DNA of 64,000 nt from Calonectria ilicicola. Taxonomy: Eukaryota > Ascomycota > Sordariomycetes > Hypocreales > Nectriaceae. A program made the position numbers and the translations under genes. Below the pieces are notes generated by a model that saw only the letters and a list, made by a program, of their open reading frames with translations, was not told the origin of the DNA and searched no databases. Below are positions 12,735 through 25,017 of this stretch, piece by piece. How positions within the stretch are numbered: position 1 is the first letter of the stretch; the number at the start of each line of letters is the position of its first letter. The stretch lies in assembly GCA_020809705.1 (NCBI GenBank), contig CP085835.1, positions 2,604,001 through 2,668,000 on the forward strand. The letters run 5' to 3'.

Positions 12735-14052
12735 TTACCCGCTCCCGAAGTCGCTGCTGCTGCAGGGGTCCGGACTCAGCCCTATCAGGCGGTTCTGCCC
12801 CGCTGTGTACATGCACACTTGGACCGGCCACTCCAGCATGGGCTGCCACTGCGGCGACAGCACAGCGTTGATGGCCCTCACCTCGCGGTACGGCATGTCG
12901 CCAATCCACCACACATCGCTCGCGTACGACGACAGCGCGAAGAAGTGCGCCAGAATAACAAGCGCCCGCGGGTCCTGCTGCTCCAACAATTCAGCGAACC
13001 GATCCGTGACCATGACGAGGAACATGGTGATTCGGCGACAGTACATCTTCATGTGCTCGCCGTTCTCGCGCCCTTGAAGAATCCACGCGATCATGCGCGT
13101 AGCTTCGCGGTACGCCTCCACGTCGACCTCATCCCACACCTCGCCGTCATTCGGTTGAAGCAGGTGGGCAAATGGTGCGTAATTAAAGACGTACGACTCA
13201 TGGATGTATGGCATCAACGTCATCATTACTGGCCATATCTTGGCGTCGCGCTTGTCCCTGATGAGGTCCAGCGCCAGCTTACACACGCGGCCCATACCGC
13301 GGGAGAGCTGCAGCCACTGGACGGGCGGCTCATAAGGCTCCAGCGGTCGGTCCTGCAGATGCGCAAAGGCGTCAATGGTGAGGATGGCCGTGGTGAAGCT
13401 AACAGCGTCTGCGTTTGAGCGGTTCAGGTCGGCGACAGCGATGCGGTGCTTGTGGATGGTCGAGTGCATGTACAGCGACCGCAGCGTCAGGTAGTGGTCG
13501 ATGTCGTCCTGGCTGGCGGCCTTGCGCGCCATGTAATGGCTCGTCAGGGCCATGATGGAGTTGTGCAGCGGCTCAAAGTCCAGGGCCATGTTGGGCACGT
13601 CGATGGTCCAGATTTGCATCAGCTGCGGAATATGCGTGCCCGCGATGGTGTGGGCTGTCTGCGTCGTGAATGCGAGCACCAACCGCAACTCGCGCTGGCG
13701 ACGCTGGCGGCTCTCAGCGAGCGATGGTGCCCGCGAGCTCTCTGGCGTAGGCTCCGAGGCGGCCTGCGCATCCAGACGGTCGTAGTTACAGGGTACACCA
13801 TGGCGATTGCAGTTATCCTACAAAGACAAAGGAGAGGGAAACGTTAGAAAGCGCAACTTGCAAATCGGAAATTGTTTCTGGCGTGATTCGTTCTTACGCA
13901 TGTCGGCCTCGACTCATCGCACTGTTTTAGTTAGCCGCAGGTTACAACACCGCGCTTGAAACCACGACAACAGGATGCGTCTCTACCTTTACTCGGCGTG
14001 CACGACAGCGCTTGCAGCCAGTTCTGGACTTTGTGTGGTATAGCCGCGGCAT
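12735..14052 (-). CDS. Zn2Cys6 transcription factor with fungal TF C-terminal domain
   Basis: Predicted 390-residue regulator from exons 14052-13987, 13921-13898 (24 nt) and 13817-12735. The zinc cluster is split over all three exons: GCKRCRARRVK, CDESRPTC, and CNRHGVPC. Together they give the Cys spacing C-x2-C-x6-C-x6-C-x2-C-x6-C of a Zn2Cys6 domain starting at residue 13. The start MPRLYHTKSRTGCKRC is the only ATG in frame upstream of the cluster. The remaining 320 residues are helical and resemble the DUF3468/fungal transcription factor 2 region (AFTTQTAHTIAG...WTIDVPNMAL...). The coding region is notably GC-rich compared with its surroundings. No target genes can be inferred; it lies 1.5 kb from the diterpene cluster and faces away from it. 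Confidence 0.8.
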
Positions 14053-14664
14053 CTTTCAAAATGATGATGACTTTAATTGGATTTTGCTTCTGACGCGCAA
14101 CAGAAACAGAAACAATTGCTTGTCCCACTCTTCACAGTCGATGAAACCTGCTTTCGGCACGAAATTGCCGCCGCCAGCCCCGCTGCGCCACACTTTGCGC
14201 CCACATTTTGCGCTCACCACTCACTCAGTCACTCACTTTCTTCATTCCTGTCAGCCTGCTCGGTTCATGTCTGTCCATCCTGTTTGTGTGGTTGTATTGT
14301 AAATCCGAGTATCTTTCTTTTCCTCCATCAAGGCTATATATAGAAAATATTCCTATATTGTTACCTTGTTCCCCCCATTTCACTATTTTACCTTCACCTA
14401 ACCTTTGCAACTGCAGGCGCCTGCTGATCACTTAAAATAGCCCACCCCCACTCCTCCTACTCACCCAAATGGAGATCTCGAAGCGGTATATCAAAACTTG
14501 AATTCCCAGAACCGGAAACTCCCAATCCATCATGATAAAAATGACCTGTCATTGGTTGTATTAAGTGTTTCGTTATTCCACTAGAGTGTCAGTCGGCCAG
14601 TAGTATTAAGTCCAGTGGCATCCCCCGACAGATCTAGCAGCGGAAAACAGATCTCGGCAATGTC
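14053..14664. other. Intergenic region
   Basis: Promoter region of the Zn2Cys6 gene. It contains a CT-rich stretch (14250-14450) on the + strand. No gene was recognised. Confidence 0.45.
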
Positions 14665-14888
14665 CTAAGCCAGCTTCTCCATCTCCAAAATGTCCCTTAA
14701 TTTGGAGAGCCTTTCTTCCAACTGACGCTTTATTTCTCTCAAAGTCTGCAGCTTCTCCTCCTGGGTTGGCTCCCGAGAGTAGAGCCAGCTGGCCCCCCAC
14801 CAGTTGTTCTCGAAGAGCTGTTTGAGCTTGAACAGGACCCAGAGCTCGACAAGGGGCTTCAGGATGAAATTCCAATTCCCGAGCTGAG
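14665..14888 (-). pseudogene. Possible coding remnant, C-terminal coiled-coil fragment
   Basis: A reading frame on the minus strand ends with TAG at 14665-14667. It encodes a protein-like stretch of about 75 residues: LGNWNFILKPLVELWVLFKL, then a Trp-rich segment NNWWGASWLYSREPTQEEK, then a charged heptad-like helix ending LRDILEMEKLA. Directly upstream (CACTCAG at about 14889) could be a 3' splice site, but no upstream exon with a start codon could be assembled. The region may be the tail of a decayed gene. No family was recognised. Confidence 0.35.
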
Positions 14889-15576
14889 TGGAGCAAGTCG
14901 GCGGGTGGAGAGCGATGGCGGTTCAAGCAAAGGTCCACAGCCCGAGAAACCGCGCGGCGCGGAGAGACCGAGTCCAACAGAAATGGACCTGACACCACCT
15001 CCCAATGCTGTCCAGCTCCGGTATCAGATGGACAGACGAGTTATCGTCGGGAGAGATTGGCGTCGTCGGCAGACCCTGCTGGTGTCAGTCTCACTGACGC
15101 CCGAGGAGCAAATGCTTGCAGATTTGGATGGCCGATCGTACACTTCACCGGAAGGCTGTGGGGAGATTTCTGGTCACGAACCCGATAAAGATTGACTTAA
15201 ACTGTCTGGCACACTAAATGATCCGCCTCCTCTTGTGATGCTAATGATGAATGGATGCGATATGGCAAACAGCACAAAGTTAAACCGCCCTTGCTGTGAG
15301 GCTTAAATTTACCTTTTACTTGGGTTCCTTGTCGGCATCGGACTTTCGGGCGATTCGGAGAGAATAGGACATTGGCCACGGCTTCTCTCCATCGGAGGAA
15401 TTCCTCCACGTCATAGAACTAGCTGCTTATGCAGGAGTGTCTCCGATATAGATTAGTCGTCGATAAACATTCGCCGGGCATTCGTGTTTGGATAAAAGCA
15501 TGGAATGGAACGGAGAGGTCGACGATTCTAAACCCATTCTAAACCAACCAGATTACTTATTTCTTCCTCTTTGAAA
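14889..15576. other. Region upstream of GGPP synthase gene
   Basis: This holds a + strand frame of about 96 codons (14905-15195) of unclear status and then the promoter of the GGPP synthase gene. I could not assign a product. It marks the left edge of the diterpene cluster. Confidence 0.4.
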
Positions 15577-16885
15577 ATGACGCTCAATAGCGGTTCTCCA
15601 ATAAAGCTTCTCATGCCACCGAAGGACTTAGCCAGGCATACAATGTTTTTAAACCAGAATGCAGAGACCTTGAATCCTTGTTCATCTCCATCAAACGAGT
15701 CACGCCGTGCGGAACCGACTCATAATCCGCTGTACGAAACACTGGCAAGCCAAGTTCTACAGGCCCCATACAGCTATGTGTGCGCACTACCATCCAAAGG
15801 TGTCCGAAGTAGTTTAATAAACAGTCTGAACAATTGGTTGAAGGTACCGGAGGATTCTCTCAATTTAATCAACGAGATTATCAAACTGTTGCACAATTCT
15901 TCTCTGATGTAAGTTGTCAAGGCACCCCGCAAGTGTCAACGCTGTGATAAACCTAATATGTGTGTTGCAGACTAGATGACTTTCAAGATCGCTCGCCTTT
16001 ACGCCGCGGCAGACCATCCACACATACCATCTTTGGACCTGCTCAAGCCATCAATTCATCTAGCTACGCCATCGTGGATGCCATTGCTAAAATCCAAAGC
16101 ATTTCAAACATTGATTGTGCAAAGTCAGCCATAGACAAAATTGTTGCCATCTTTCGGGGCCAGGCAATGGATCTGCATTGGACGTACAATTCTGAGTGTC
16201 CTTCAATCGATGAATATATGCAAATGATTAGTGACAGTAAGACCTACAACAAATCATCTTGACTGGGTTCTCGAACTAATAGGTCCAATGAATAGAAACC
16301 GGAGGGCTGTTCGAATTGACTTTTGAGCTACTTGCCGCGCATGCAACTGTTCAAGTCAGCCAGAATGCTCTTTTACTAGCCAATCGACTTATGGCTCTTC
16401 TTGGCCGCTACTTCCAAATCCGTGACGATTATCAGAATCTGATGTCAGCTGATGTAAGTAAAACAATGTATAGTAGCTGCATCTTCAAATCATGCAATAG
16501 ACTGGCATTGAGGGTCTTGCTCAACTAATAATGTGGTGATATTTTGCTAATAATGCTGAAACCTTAGTACGCAAGCCAGAAGGGCTTTTGTGAAGACCTA
16601 GACGAGGGGAAATATTCACTTCCGCTGCTGCATTGTTTGCATTCCAAACGCGACAACGTGTTGCTGCAGTATGTTCTCTCTACTAGGCGCGAGGTAGGGC
16701 ACTTGACGACAGAGCAAAAGAAAATGATACTTGAGCAACTGAAAGCTTGTGGAAGCTTGGAATGGACCAAGTCGGGCCTCAGAGAGCTGTATTCTGAATT
16801 GACTGGGACCTTTGAAATGCTAGAGGTGGAGATAGGCAACACGAATCCGGATTTGATGAAACTGGTGGAGAAACTGCGTATTTAA
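15577..16885 (+). CDS. Geranylgeranyl diphosphate synthase
   Basis: Makes the C20 precursor GGPP by adding IPP to allylic diphosphates. Exons 15577-15908, 15971-16236, 16296-16453 and 16568-16885 give 357 residues. The first Asp-rich motif is LDDFQD at about residues 112-117, followed by SPLRRGRPSTH. The second is the shortened fungal form DDYQN at about 243-247. Other family signatures are DLHW, KTGGLF (residues rejoined by the second splice) and EDLDEGKYSLPLLHCL. The start is the ATG in MTLNSGSP. A primary-metabolism GGPP synthase is expected elsewhere in the genome; a second copy next to a diterpene cyclase is the usual fungal cluster arrangement. The N-terminal 60 residues are poorly conserved. 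I am confident of the activity class. Confidence 0.93.
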
Positions 16886-17816
16886 CTCTTTGTAATCAAA
16901 TGATAATGGATGTAATTGCAGAGTTTATCGAATTATGATACGGCATAAAATATTTTACCTGGATTACTTTTTGCTATAATACTAAGACTTGAAGCGAATC
17001 ATATGGCCAAACTTAGTTGTATCTGCCACCATTGTGGCCTTGGAGCTCCCTCTTGTTAGAGCTCACGATTTACCAAAATAAAACTAAGACTTGAAATACT
17101 CAATATAAAATATTCCGTATATACTTATAAAATATCACAGGAGCACAGCCGGTGACTTCGGCCCTTCCAGAATAACCTCTGGGGTAATGCAATGCATAGT
17201 TAAATGATTCGGAATATGCAAATATTGCATTATATTTGCTTTTTAGTGTTTTGGTTTGATGATCATCCCATTCCATGTACCAAATCTCTTCAATTGCCCA
17301 GTAATTTCCTAAGGAGGGTACTTCGGCCTTGTAGTCCATTTGCATTAAAAAAAAAAGAGAACAATCGATACTCATAAAAATTCATGTATAGCTATAGGGT
17401 AGCTTGATCAGATCTTCGAAGCAGCTCTGACCATAATCTTCATATCGGCTAATAACAGAGTTTATTAAGTTCGCTCCGACCGGAGAATTCGGTTCATTTC
17501 AAGTTTTTGCCATGAAAGAAGAAGCCGAATACATTGTCCCGATCAAAAGTTGAGCTACGTAAAGAAATCTTTCACAAATAACATGACTTGGAAACTCGTA
17601 CATCTGGTCCTTCCTAACTTGAGATGCCTAGACTAAGACCACTTACTTGTACATTGTTTGAAGCAAGATAAATAACCCGTTTGCCATACGCTACCCATTT
17701 TCGACATATTTATTTCTGCCCACTTCCATCTTATTGTAGGTGCAATCAGTATCCTTTCACCCTCCTCTTTTGGCTCTAGCCTGTAGGGTCCTTGAATTTG
17801 ATCCGATTGTGCGAGG
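16886..17816. other. Intergenic region, cluster promoter
   Basis: AT-rich sequence before P450-A. A near-palindrome CTCCGACCGGAG followed by TTCGG lies at about 17473-17490, a plausible zinc-cluster regulator site. No gene was recognised. Confidence 0.4.
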
Positions 17817-19523
17817 ATGTTGGTTACGGATATCATTGGTTCCATCACGCTTCAACGCCTGTTGATTGCGGTGATTGGAGTGGTTAGTCACTTGCACTTG
17901 CCAAAATCCCGACAATATTTGAACTAATGAATGGCTAAGCCTCTGGCCCATCTTTTAGTACTAAGCGTATATCGGTTATATTTTCACCCGCTTGCCAAGT
18001 ATCCGGGACCGAGGCTGGCGGCTCTTACAGATGTGCGTATATCACCTTCTTCCCTTGGCCCTTTGGCAATGTGTTGATTCTTTAAAGCTGTACTTTTATT
18101 GGCATTTAGCCAGTGGTGAACAGGTATTTAATATGCAGGCACTTCACCGCAAGTATGGTAGGAGAGTACGCACTTCAAATAATTCGTTGACTTACATTTG
18201 TTGCTAGGAGATGTCTTCCGCCTAAAGCCAAATGGCCTCTCCTTCAACTCCGTTGAAGCGCACGCTGACATTCATAATCACGCTAAGCAAGGGGCCCCTA
18301 AATTCCTCAAGACTGAGTTCTATGACAATGGTGACGTCCCGCGTCTAAGCAGCGAGAGAGATCCTGTTGTACACGGAGAAATGCGAAGGAGCATGGCTCA
18401 TGCATTCAGCATGAAAGCACTTCGTGATCAGGAGGACGTGATTCATCACTTCCTAGATATGCTAATAAAACAAATCACCAAGATTGGAAATAATGGAAAG
18501 AAAGCCCTTGACGCCACAATGTTGTACAATTGGGTTACATTTGATGTGCTAGGTGAGTGAATACGTTTGTGGTATGTTTGTTCAACTCACATTTAACACT
18601 TCTCAGGAGATTTGGCGTTTGGAGAAACTTTCGGCTCAGTAGAAAACGGAAAGACAGATTGGTGGGTCTCTCTGTTGCTCGATTCAGTATTTCTCGGATT
18701 CCTCACCAGCCTAAGACGAGATCAACCCTGGGTAAACATTTTCCTTCCATTCTTTTTACCCAAGGGCATCGCGGAGAGAAAAAAGAAACATTTTGCTATG
18801 ACCAGAGAGAAGGCGAGAAGGCGCATAGAATTAGGAGATATGGGCCGGGACGACTTCTTCTCGCACATTATACGCAGAGGCACCATGTCGGAAGCCACAT
18901 TATTGGCTAATGCCCATTCTCTGATTGTTGCAGGATCTGAAACAACCGCAACTGCCCTATCTGCGACGACCTACTTCTTACTCAAAAACCCAGACACCTA
19001 CAAGCGCCTTGAATCCGAAGTGCTCGGTGCTTTCTCATCGGCTAAGGATATAGATTCCACCACTGCATCACGCTTAACATACCTCAACGCTGTCATTGAT
19101 GAGGGACTGCGCGTTTTCCCTCCTACGGCCCCGGGACTGCCTCGATATTCTCCTGGAGCTTACGTCGATGGCCATTACATACCGGATGGGGTAGAAGTGC
19201 AAGTGGATTCATACGCGCTTCAGCATGATCCTCGTTACTGGAAAGACCCAGAAGCATTCATCCCTGAACGCTTTGTTGGCGAAGGTTTTGGTGACAATAA
19301 AAGGGCCTTTATTCCATTCTCTACAGGTCCAAGGGCCTGTATTGGTCTCAATCTCGCACTGATTGAGTTGAGAATTGTTTTGGCCAAACTCATGTGGCAC
19401 TTTCACTGGGAACTTGTCTCGGATGATCTCGGGGATTGGAATCATAAGTGCAAAAACTATATGTTATGGACAAAACCATCGCTTATGGTCAAGTTTCACC
19501 CCCGCCACAACATGGATGCATAA
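17817..19523 (+). CDS. Cytochrome P450 (P450-A) of the diterpene cluster
   Basis: Membrane-bound monooxygenase expected to oxidise the diterpene skeleton. Exons 17817-17882, 17940-18032, 18088-18157, 18208-18552 and 18607-19523 give 496 residues. The first exon supplies an N-terminal anchor ([20 protein letters not shown]). It is followed by [16 protein letters not shown], the usual Pro-rich hinge. The I-helix oxygen-binding motif is AGSETT, the K-helix ExxR is EGLR, PERF is present, and the heme loop is [10 protein letters not shown] with the Cys ligand near residue 440. The pattern resembles the fungal isotrichodermin C-15 hydroxylase-like (CYP65/CYP58) group. An ATG just inside exon 2 (17931) could give a shorter protein without the first exon. 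The position and substrate oxidised are unknown. Confidence 0.9.
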
Positions 19524-21252
19524 GTTCAATCAACTTTTAGCCTAAAAGACAACCGCCGACTCAACCGGGTCATCTAGGAATCTAGCTCAAACAATAGGAT
19601 ATGGGTAGTTTTCAACGAGAGGTTTCGTAGTGTAACTGTTACGGCTTGGTACCCCGTAATGTACGGTGACCCTTATAGCATCTGTTATCCGCACCTGTAA
19701 TTGCAAGCATTGCGATTATAGACTTATCTTTTGGCCTAATCGGCTAAAGGACGTAACGGAAAGTGCGGATCCTAACAGTAACCATTTCTACTCTGGCTAA
19801 AAAGAGCAATCAACCAAAATGAAATAGATCGAATAGAAAGGTCTAGCATCAATAATAACAGTGCACAACGTAGGGCATACATATGCCGTTAAAACCGAAC
19901 TATTGACTAGATTGAAGGGGGCTAAAAATGGCCTTTCTAGTAGAATTCCCATGATAGATAGATGGCTTAGCTAGTTGTGATGTGTTGACATCACAACGCA
20001 TATCCTTTTAGTGTAGTGGCTAGGGTCTACCCATTACAGCCAGCTCCCAGGTAGGCTGAACTGGCTACAGTGTGATAACTCTTTTAATATTAAAAACCAG
20101 CTTATTAAAGTAGAAAGCTTACTAAGCCTGGCGAAAACACCATTATTAAGTTAATTGCACCTTACAACACTGAAACAAGCTATTAAAGATTACTACAATA
20201 TCTAGCTTACACTAAGAGCTCGGTTAATCAGCTTAAGTTAATACGCTTGACTCTTTCCTCCTGTATACGTAGCCACCCATGTATTGATTAGCAAATCTTT
20301 GAAGGAAGCGAAAAGTCAAGTTCTGAAACTTGAGCAGTGGGCTGCAGACAAAATCGGCCCTATCTCTTCGTAATTTATCCACTCGAATCCCCTGGTTACC
20401 CGCGTATTGTCAGCCAATGAGAGTTTCTCCACCTATCCGATGCCCTCGGTTGATGTGGGGCAACCAACGGAGGTTCGAACCGAGCTTCTTGATAAGACCA
20501 ACCTCAAGTTACCCGCTATAATTAAATTAAAACTTCTCATTTTCGTATGAGCCACGTAGCATATGAAGGTTAGATTGTAAAAGTTTCTTCAAGCAACTAT
20601 AGGCTGGGGGGATAAAGGCTCATTGTGATACTTGCGGTCAGACAACTTGGTTGGTGCTGGCCTTCGCATATCAAAGTACTAACAAGTTGAGCATTTTGAA
20701 AAGGGTTCTTTGTAGCTGTCCGATAATTATAAGCGCCATTGAACTAGGCTCTTCTTTTTTGTGTTATATCACAAAATCTACTTGCCATCTTTAAAAGTGT
20801 GTGTAAAGAAAGGTGCGTGCGGTAGGCGTTGGTGCAGTGTTTTTTTCCCGGGCCGGGTAAGCGGAGTCCAAGCGTAAAGTTTCATTTGTGGCTTTGGTCT
20901 TGCATCGGCTCACTGATCCGACGTTCACTTTTATATGCCGAGGCAAGGGTTTACCCACTAAGGCTGCTTTTTCGTGCGTATGCTGAAAGTTACGTTGTAC
21001 AATACGCTGTACGATGCTTTGGTATGGGTCGTCTTGTATCTGTGCAGTTCCGTGGCGAAGTGTGAGAGGAGCCGGAGGCAATGCGATGATATGCTCCGCC
21101 GCAAGCCTGCCTTGTGCTTGGGCCAATGTAAGATGACATAAAAATGAGTGGTGGAAAGTCTCGTCGACGAAGCCTCCATACAAAACGCAAGTTCTACCGA
21201 CCATTTTTTCAGTTGTCCTTGATTCCCTTCTTGTAACACAACACCCAGCAGC
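19524..21252. other. Intergenic region with LTR remnant
   Basis: 1.7 kb without a gene between P450-A and the cluster regulator. It contains the solo LTR listed separately, then AT-rich sequence (about 20040-20260) with repeated TTAAG/CTTAATAA-like words that looks like a decayed, mutated repeat. The last 250 bp is the promoter of the regulator. Confidence 0.5.
19637..19777. mobile_element. Solo LTR with 5-bp target-site duplication
   Basis: A 141-bp element starts TGTTACGG and ends ATCCTAACA, so it has TG...CA ends with a 5-bp terminal inverted repeat (TGTTA/TAACA). It is flanked on both sides by GTAAC (19632-19636 and 19778-19782), a perfect 5-bp target-site duplication as left by LTR retrotransposons. 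No internal coding region is present. A diverged copy of its 3' half lies at 46801-46862, which supports a dispersed family. Confidence 0.8.
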
Positions 21253-22779
21253 ATGAACAATAATTCGCCAGATTCAGAAAAACGGTTGAGATCCGCATGT
21301 GATCGTTGCCGTGCCCATAAGCTCAGATGTCATCATTCAGCCAGGTTTGATGCGCAAGGTCCATGCAAACCATGTGTTCGTTGTATGAGGGCTGGTACAA
21401 ACTGCACATTTAGCAAGCGATGTAAGAGCGGCCGTCCTACCAAAGTCTCAACCAACACATCAGGGCAGTCGGAATTTAAGATGCAAAAAAAAAGTCGGGT
21501 TTCTCACCAGGACGAGAATCAACAACAAAAGAACGTACAGTTTCCCGAAGATGATCTCGCTCATGTTGATCTGGACATGACGATATTAGACGATATATCG
21601 CAGACTAATATGGACAATTATGGCTCGTCAACTGAAACGGATTACTCATTGATTATCGATGCTCTAAAGCCAGAATCCTCACAACACGGCCATACAATTT
21701 CGGATTGCTTGTATTCCAACAATGATATAGAAATAACGACATGGCCATCATTTTCAGAAGTTGATGAAGTGTTTCAAGATTCGTCTTGTACTCAACCATT
21801 GTTCAAAATGGTATGCGATGTCCCGTTGTGGCTAAGAGACTACAGCAGGGTCTCATTTAATCCACCGTCCGTATCGCGGCTAATCTTATCTCAGACAGAA
21901 AAGCGCCAAGGAACCTTGCAGTACTTGGAAGATTCCAGACTATTACCTGAGTTGTCAAAAGAAACAGCCAGTGAGTCTCAACAAATAGACGCTTCTTTCT
22001 CGCAGTCGTTTCACTCCAGCTTTTATCCAAAGTTATCGAAACTGGGCCTGAGGATATTTAACTCTTCGAAGAGATACCGGTCAACAATTTCCAACAACTC
22101 AGGCCAGGCTACCTATATTAGTATCGTTATCCAAGATATGGTCGACGTCTCGGGGGAAGTCATCAGTATGATACGTCAGAGTTTACCTTTCTTGATCACA
22201 ATTTCTGGTCTCTCAACCGAGTCTCTGCCATATCCATCTCTTCCAGACAATCCACATTTACGGGGGAATGCTAGCGGTAATTACCCAGATTCTAATCTCG
22301 AGATCAAAACCTTGAAGGGTAACGTCGACTAATCTATCTTCTCAGAGACAATACCGGATAGTCAAATCATGTACATTTCTGGTGTATTATTCCTGTTACT
22401 AGGATGTTACACACAGATGTTAGACTTTTTTGATGCGGTCCTGAGTGATTTCTCTCGGTTGCCGCTTGGTAAAAAACAGACATCAGAAAGAACAAAACAC
22501 TCTATAAACGCGTCTTTAGTTAAACATGCTATCGAGTATTTCTTTTCTCAGGTTTGCAAAGATATCGCTGCTCACACGCCCGACCAGGAACAGGGTGCAG
22601 TATCGTGTGAGAGTGACAGCATGCAAACATTAGGTTTGGGTAGTTGGAAGAATATTCTGTTCCCTACAAAGCCTATGGAGAAGAGTATTTTAAGTCAAGC
22701 GCTTGATGAAATTCAGCAGCGAGAGAAGACTATTTTGGGTATTGTAGGAAACCTTCAGCAGTCTATTGACGGATCTTGA
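21253..22779 (+). CDS. Zn2Cys6 transcription factor, likely cluster regulator
   Basis: Exons 21253-22276 and 22346-22779 give 485 residues. The zinc cluster is near the N-terminus: CDRCRAHKLRC at residues 16-26, then a longer loop and CVRCMRAGTNC, followed by a basic linker KRCKSGRPTK. This arrangement (CDRCRxHKLRC with a long loop) is typical of AflR-like pathway-specific regulators. The rest is Ser/Asp-rich. A C-terminal helical segment (LLLGCYTQMLDFFDAVLSDF) resembles the AflR-family C-terminal region in such regulators. It lies between P450-A and P450-B, so it is the best candidate activator of the diterpene genes. A 27-nt alternative intron (22319-22345) shares the same acceptor and phase, but the 69-nt one is more plausible. 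Confidence 0.82.
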
Positions 22780-23202
22780 TGAGGTTTCTTGGAAAAAAAG
22801 TCTTTGCTGTTTTAACGGCAGCAAAAGCCAGACTACTTCGAGCATCATTGTATCCAAAGGGCGCCGTCGTGGCCTTTTTGATGTTGAATCTTTTATGTGA
22901 CTGCAAGGGTTTTTATTTGTATTTGGTTTGGTTTAGGTGTTTTTCGCCGATAAGCGACTTAAAAGAATCTGTAGCTATTTAAATAGGGATAAGGCATGTC
23001 TTTAGAGGGAAACATGGAAATGCAAAAAGTCTGCTTTTGTAAACGGAAAATAGCGTATTAGCATTAGAGCTCGTTACATAGAATATTTACACCTATCCAA
23101 TTCAGTGATCAAATTTGTGCAAACCTAGCATTAACTGTCATACTGATGTGATGAATAAGTCTGCAGGAGTTGAGACTCTTAAATAAAAAGCGAACTAAAG
23201 GC
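22780..23202. other. Intergenic region between convergent genes
   Basis: 3' flanks of the regulator (+) and P450-B (-). No further feature was recognised. Confidence 0.5.
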
Positions 23203-25017
23203 TCATTTATGGAGTACTGGAGACTTGCCCAACAAGGCCTGTATCCCATCCTCGATATTTTCTCGTTCTCTCATTAGGAGCCGAGCAGACCGATCTGGAT
23301 ACAAGTCACTGTCAAACGTGAAATTCTTGGGCCTGCTGCATCCCGGCAGGAACTTGAAGTCATAGCACAAAATCAGATGACCGAGAATCATCTTCATTTC
23401 ATTGCTTGCGTAGAAACGGCCTGGACAAGCATACCTACCATAACCAAATGCCATGTTGTTGGTATCTGTCATGGCGAGCATATGACGCTGGGCATTCTCG
23501 GGGTGGGCGGGATCCTCACGCAGCCGCGAGTAGCGGAAAGGATCAAATGTTTCTGGGCTGGCAGGCCCAGGTACATGAGCAGAGTCATTCAACATCCAAT
23601 GGGCAGGGACTGCAATGCGTGTTCCAGCTGGAAAATGAGTCCCATCAGAAATAGTGATGGATTGATGAAATATGCGTTGAAAAGTCACTAAAAGTCCAGG
23701 TTAGGAGCATTTTCCGCAGAGGTGAAAAACATGTGACTAACACATAAAGACAGGACCAAAACGCTGTGATTCCTTTAGAAGGCTGTCTAACTTGCGGAGC
23801 TTGTTCAAAGTCGTCTTTCCCCATCCACCATCTTCGCGTAGAACTTGAACTAGCTCCTCTCGTAGTGGTTCGAAATACTCCGGGTGCTCGCAAAGATCAT
23901 AGAGAGCTTGAGTCATCGTTAGTGCAGTTGTATGTATGGATGCCAAGCTCAAGATTAGCATGCGCTGGGACATGTTTGCCAGCGACATTTCTTCTCCACT
24001 GGCCCCGTCAATCATGCCCTGCAAAATGTCTTGAGGCTTTTCATAGTTCACATTGCTATTTTCCTCGGCTTCCCTTCGGGAATGTACGATACTCGTAATA
24101 ATGCGGCGAGCTGTTGCGATATTTCTTAGCATACCCCAGTATGTTGGAATGAGGGGTGCGATGAGCGGCCGAATGGGCTTTGGAAATATCCGCAAAGCCA
24201 TGCCTATCATGAACACCCTGTCCGTATACTCTGCAGTGGCTTTGAGCCATTCCTCGTTTCGACATTGCTCAGGGCCGAGGAAAATGCGGGCTGAAATGCG
24301 GGAGAGAATGGCCGCCAATATTGGGTGAATATTGACTTTGGTCCACTCGTCTGTTGAATGTGTCAATGAGGTCTCTTTGACTGTTGAATTTGATGGAGAG
24401 TTACCTTTGCATCGCGGCATCTCTTTTAAGAGGGCGTAATCCAACTCAGCTTTCATTACTGGTGCTAATGTACCCAGTATAGGCGTCAGCCTCTGCTGAA
24501 CCACGCGATTCTGTAGATCACTGTCTAGAAAGCACATGCCGTGTGTGACTTCGCCACAGAAATCTTTAATAAACGGCTCAACCCCTCTCGTCTTATCTCC
24601 AGTCAAACCCCGGATCTCATCGATATATTTAATCGGAACAATGACAACATCGGATCCAATGCGGCGGATCTTGAATATAGAATCTCGAAACTGTATACTT
24701 GGTGAGACTTGGGCGTTCTGGACATAGTCTATAGCTGGGCGGATCATGAAGTATATACTTACTTTCTCATACCCATCACCAAGGATAGAACGGCTTTCGC
24801 GAATGAACCTTAGTCGCAATAGCCATGATGGTTCCAGCTTGCTTCTCTGCCCAGCAATCGGGGCCTTGACGCCATAAAGGCTCTCCGTCAAGACTTGGAC
24901 CAGATACAGAACCGTCAGGAATCCAGCGCAGGCGACCGCGATAACAGAAGGCCTATCCATATTACCCAATTGTTCCATTGAGATTGATTTTGGAATGAAC
25001 ATGGATGCATAAGCCAT
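23203..25017 (-). CDS. Cytochrome P450 (P450-B), ent-kaurene-oxidase-like group
   Basis: Exons 25017-24763, 24690-24405, 24350-23742 and 23687-23203 give 544 residues. There is a hydrophobic anchor near residues 25-45 (SVIAVACAGFLTVLYLVQVL). The I-helix carries LASIHTTALT instead of the common AGxDT, as in the fungal P450 group that includes ent-kaurene oxidase (CYP503). The K-helix ExxR is ESQR. The heme loop is FGYGRYACPGRFYA, also typical of that group. Two introns are in frame and stop-free, so they can be missed by simple ORF calling; splicing them restores EKFRDSIF and CKDEWTKVNI. It shares a 680-bp divergent promoter with acyltransferase 1. Multi-step oxidation of a diterpene methyl group is likely by analogy but not shown. 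Confidence 0.88.

Noticed and set aside
12805..13847. Long plus-strand ORFs opposite the GC-rich regulator gene
   Set aside because: They have Arg/His-rich shadow composition. The minus strand encodes a coherent Zn2Cys6 protein with a proper zinc cluster.
17823..17939. Alternative P450-A start at ATG 17931 (MAKPLAH...)
   Set aside because: It gives a very short anchor. Splicing from the upstream exon in phase 0 gives a normal hydrophobic N-terminus, so the longer model was preferred.
20465..20490. GGTTCGAAC-like word resembling a tRNA T-loop
   Set aside because: No acceptor stem, anticodon arm or D-loop can be folded around it.
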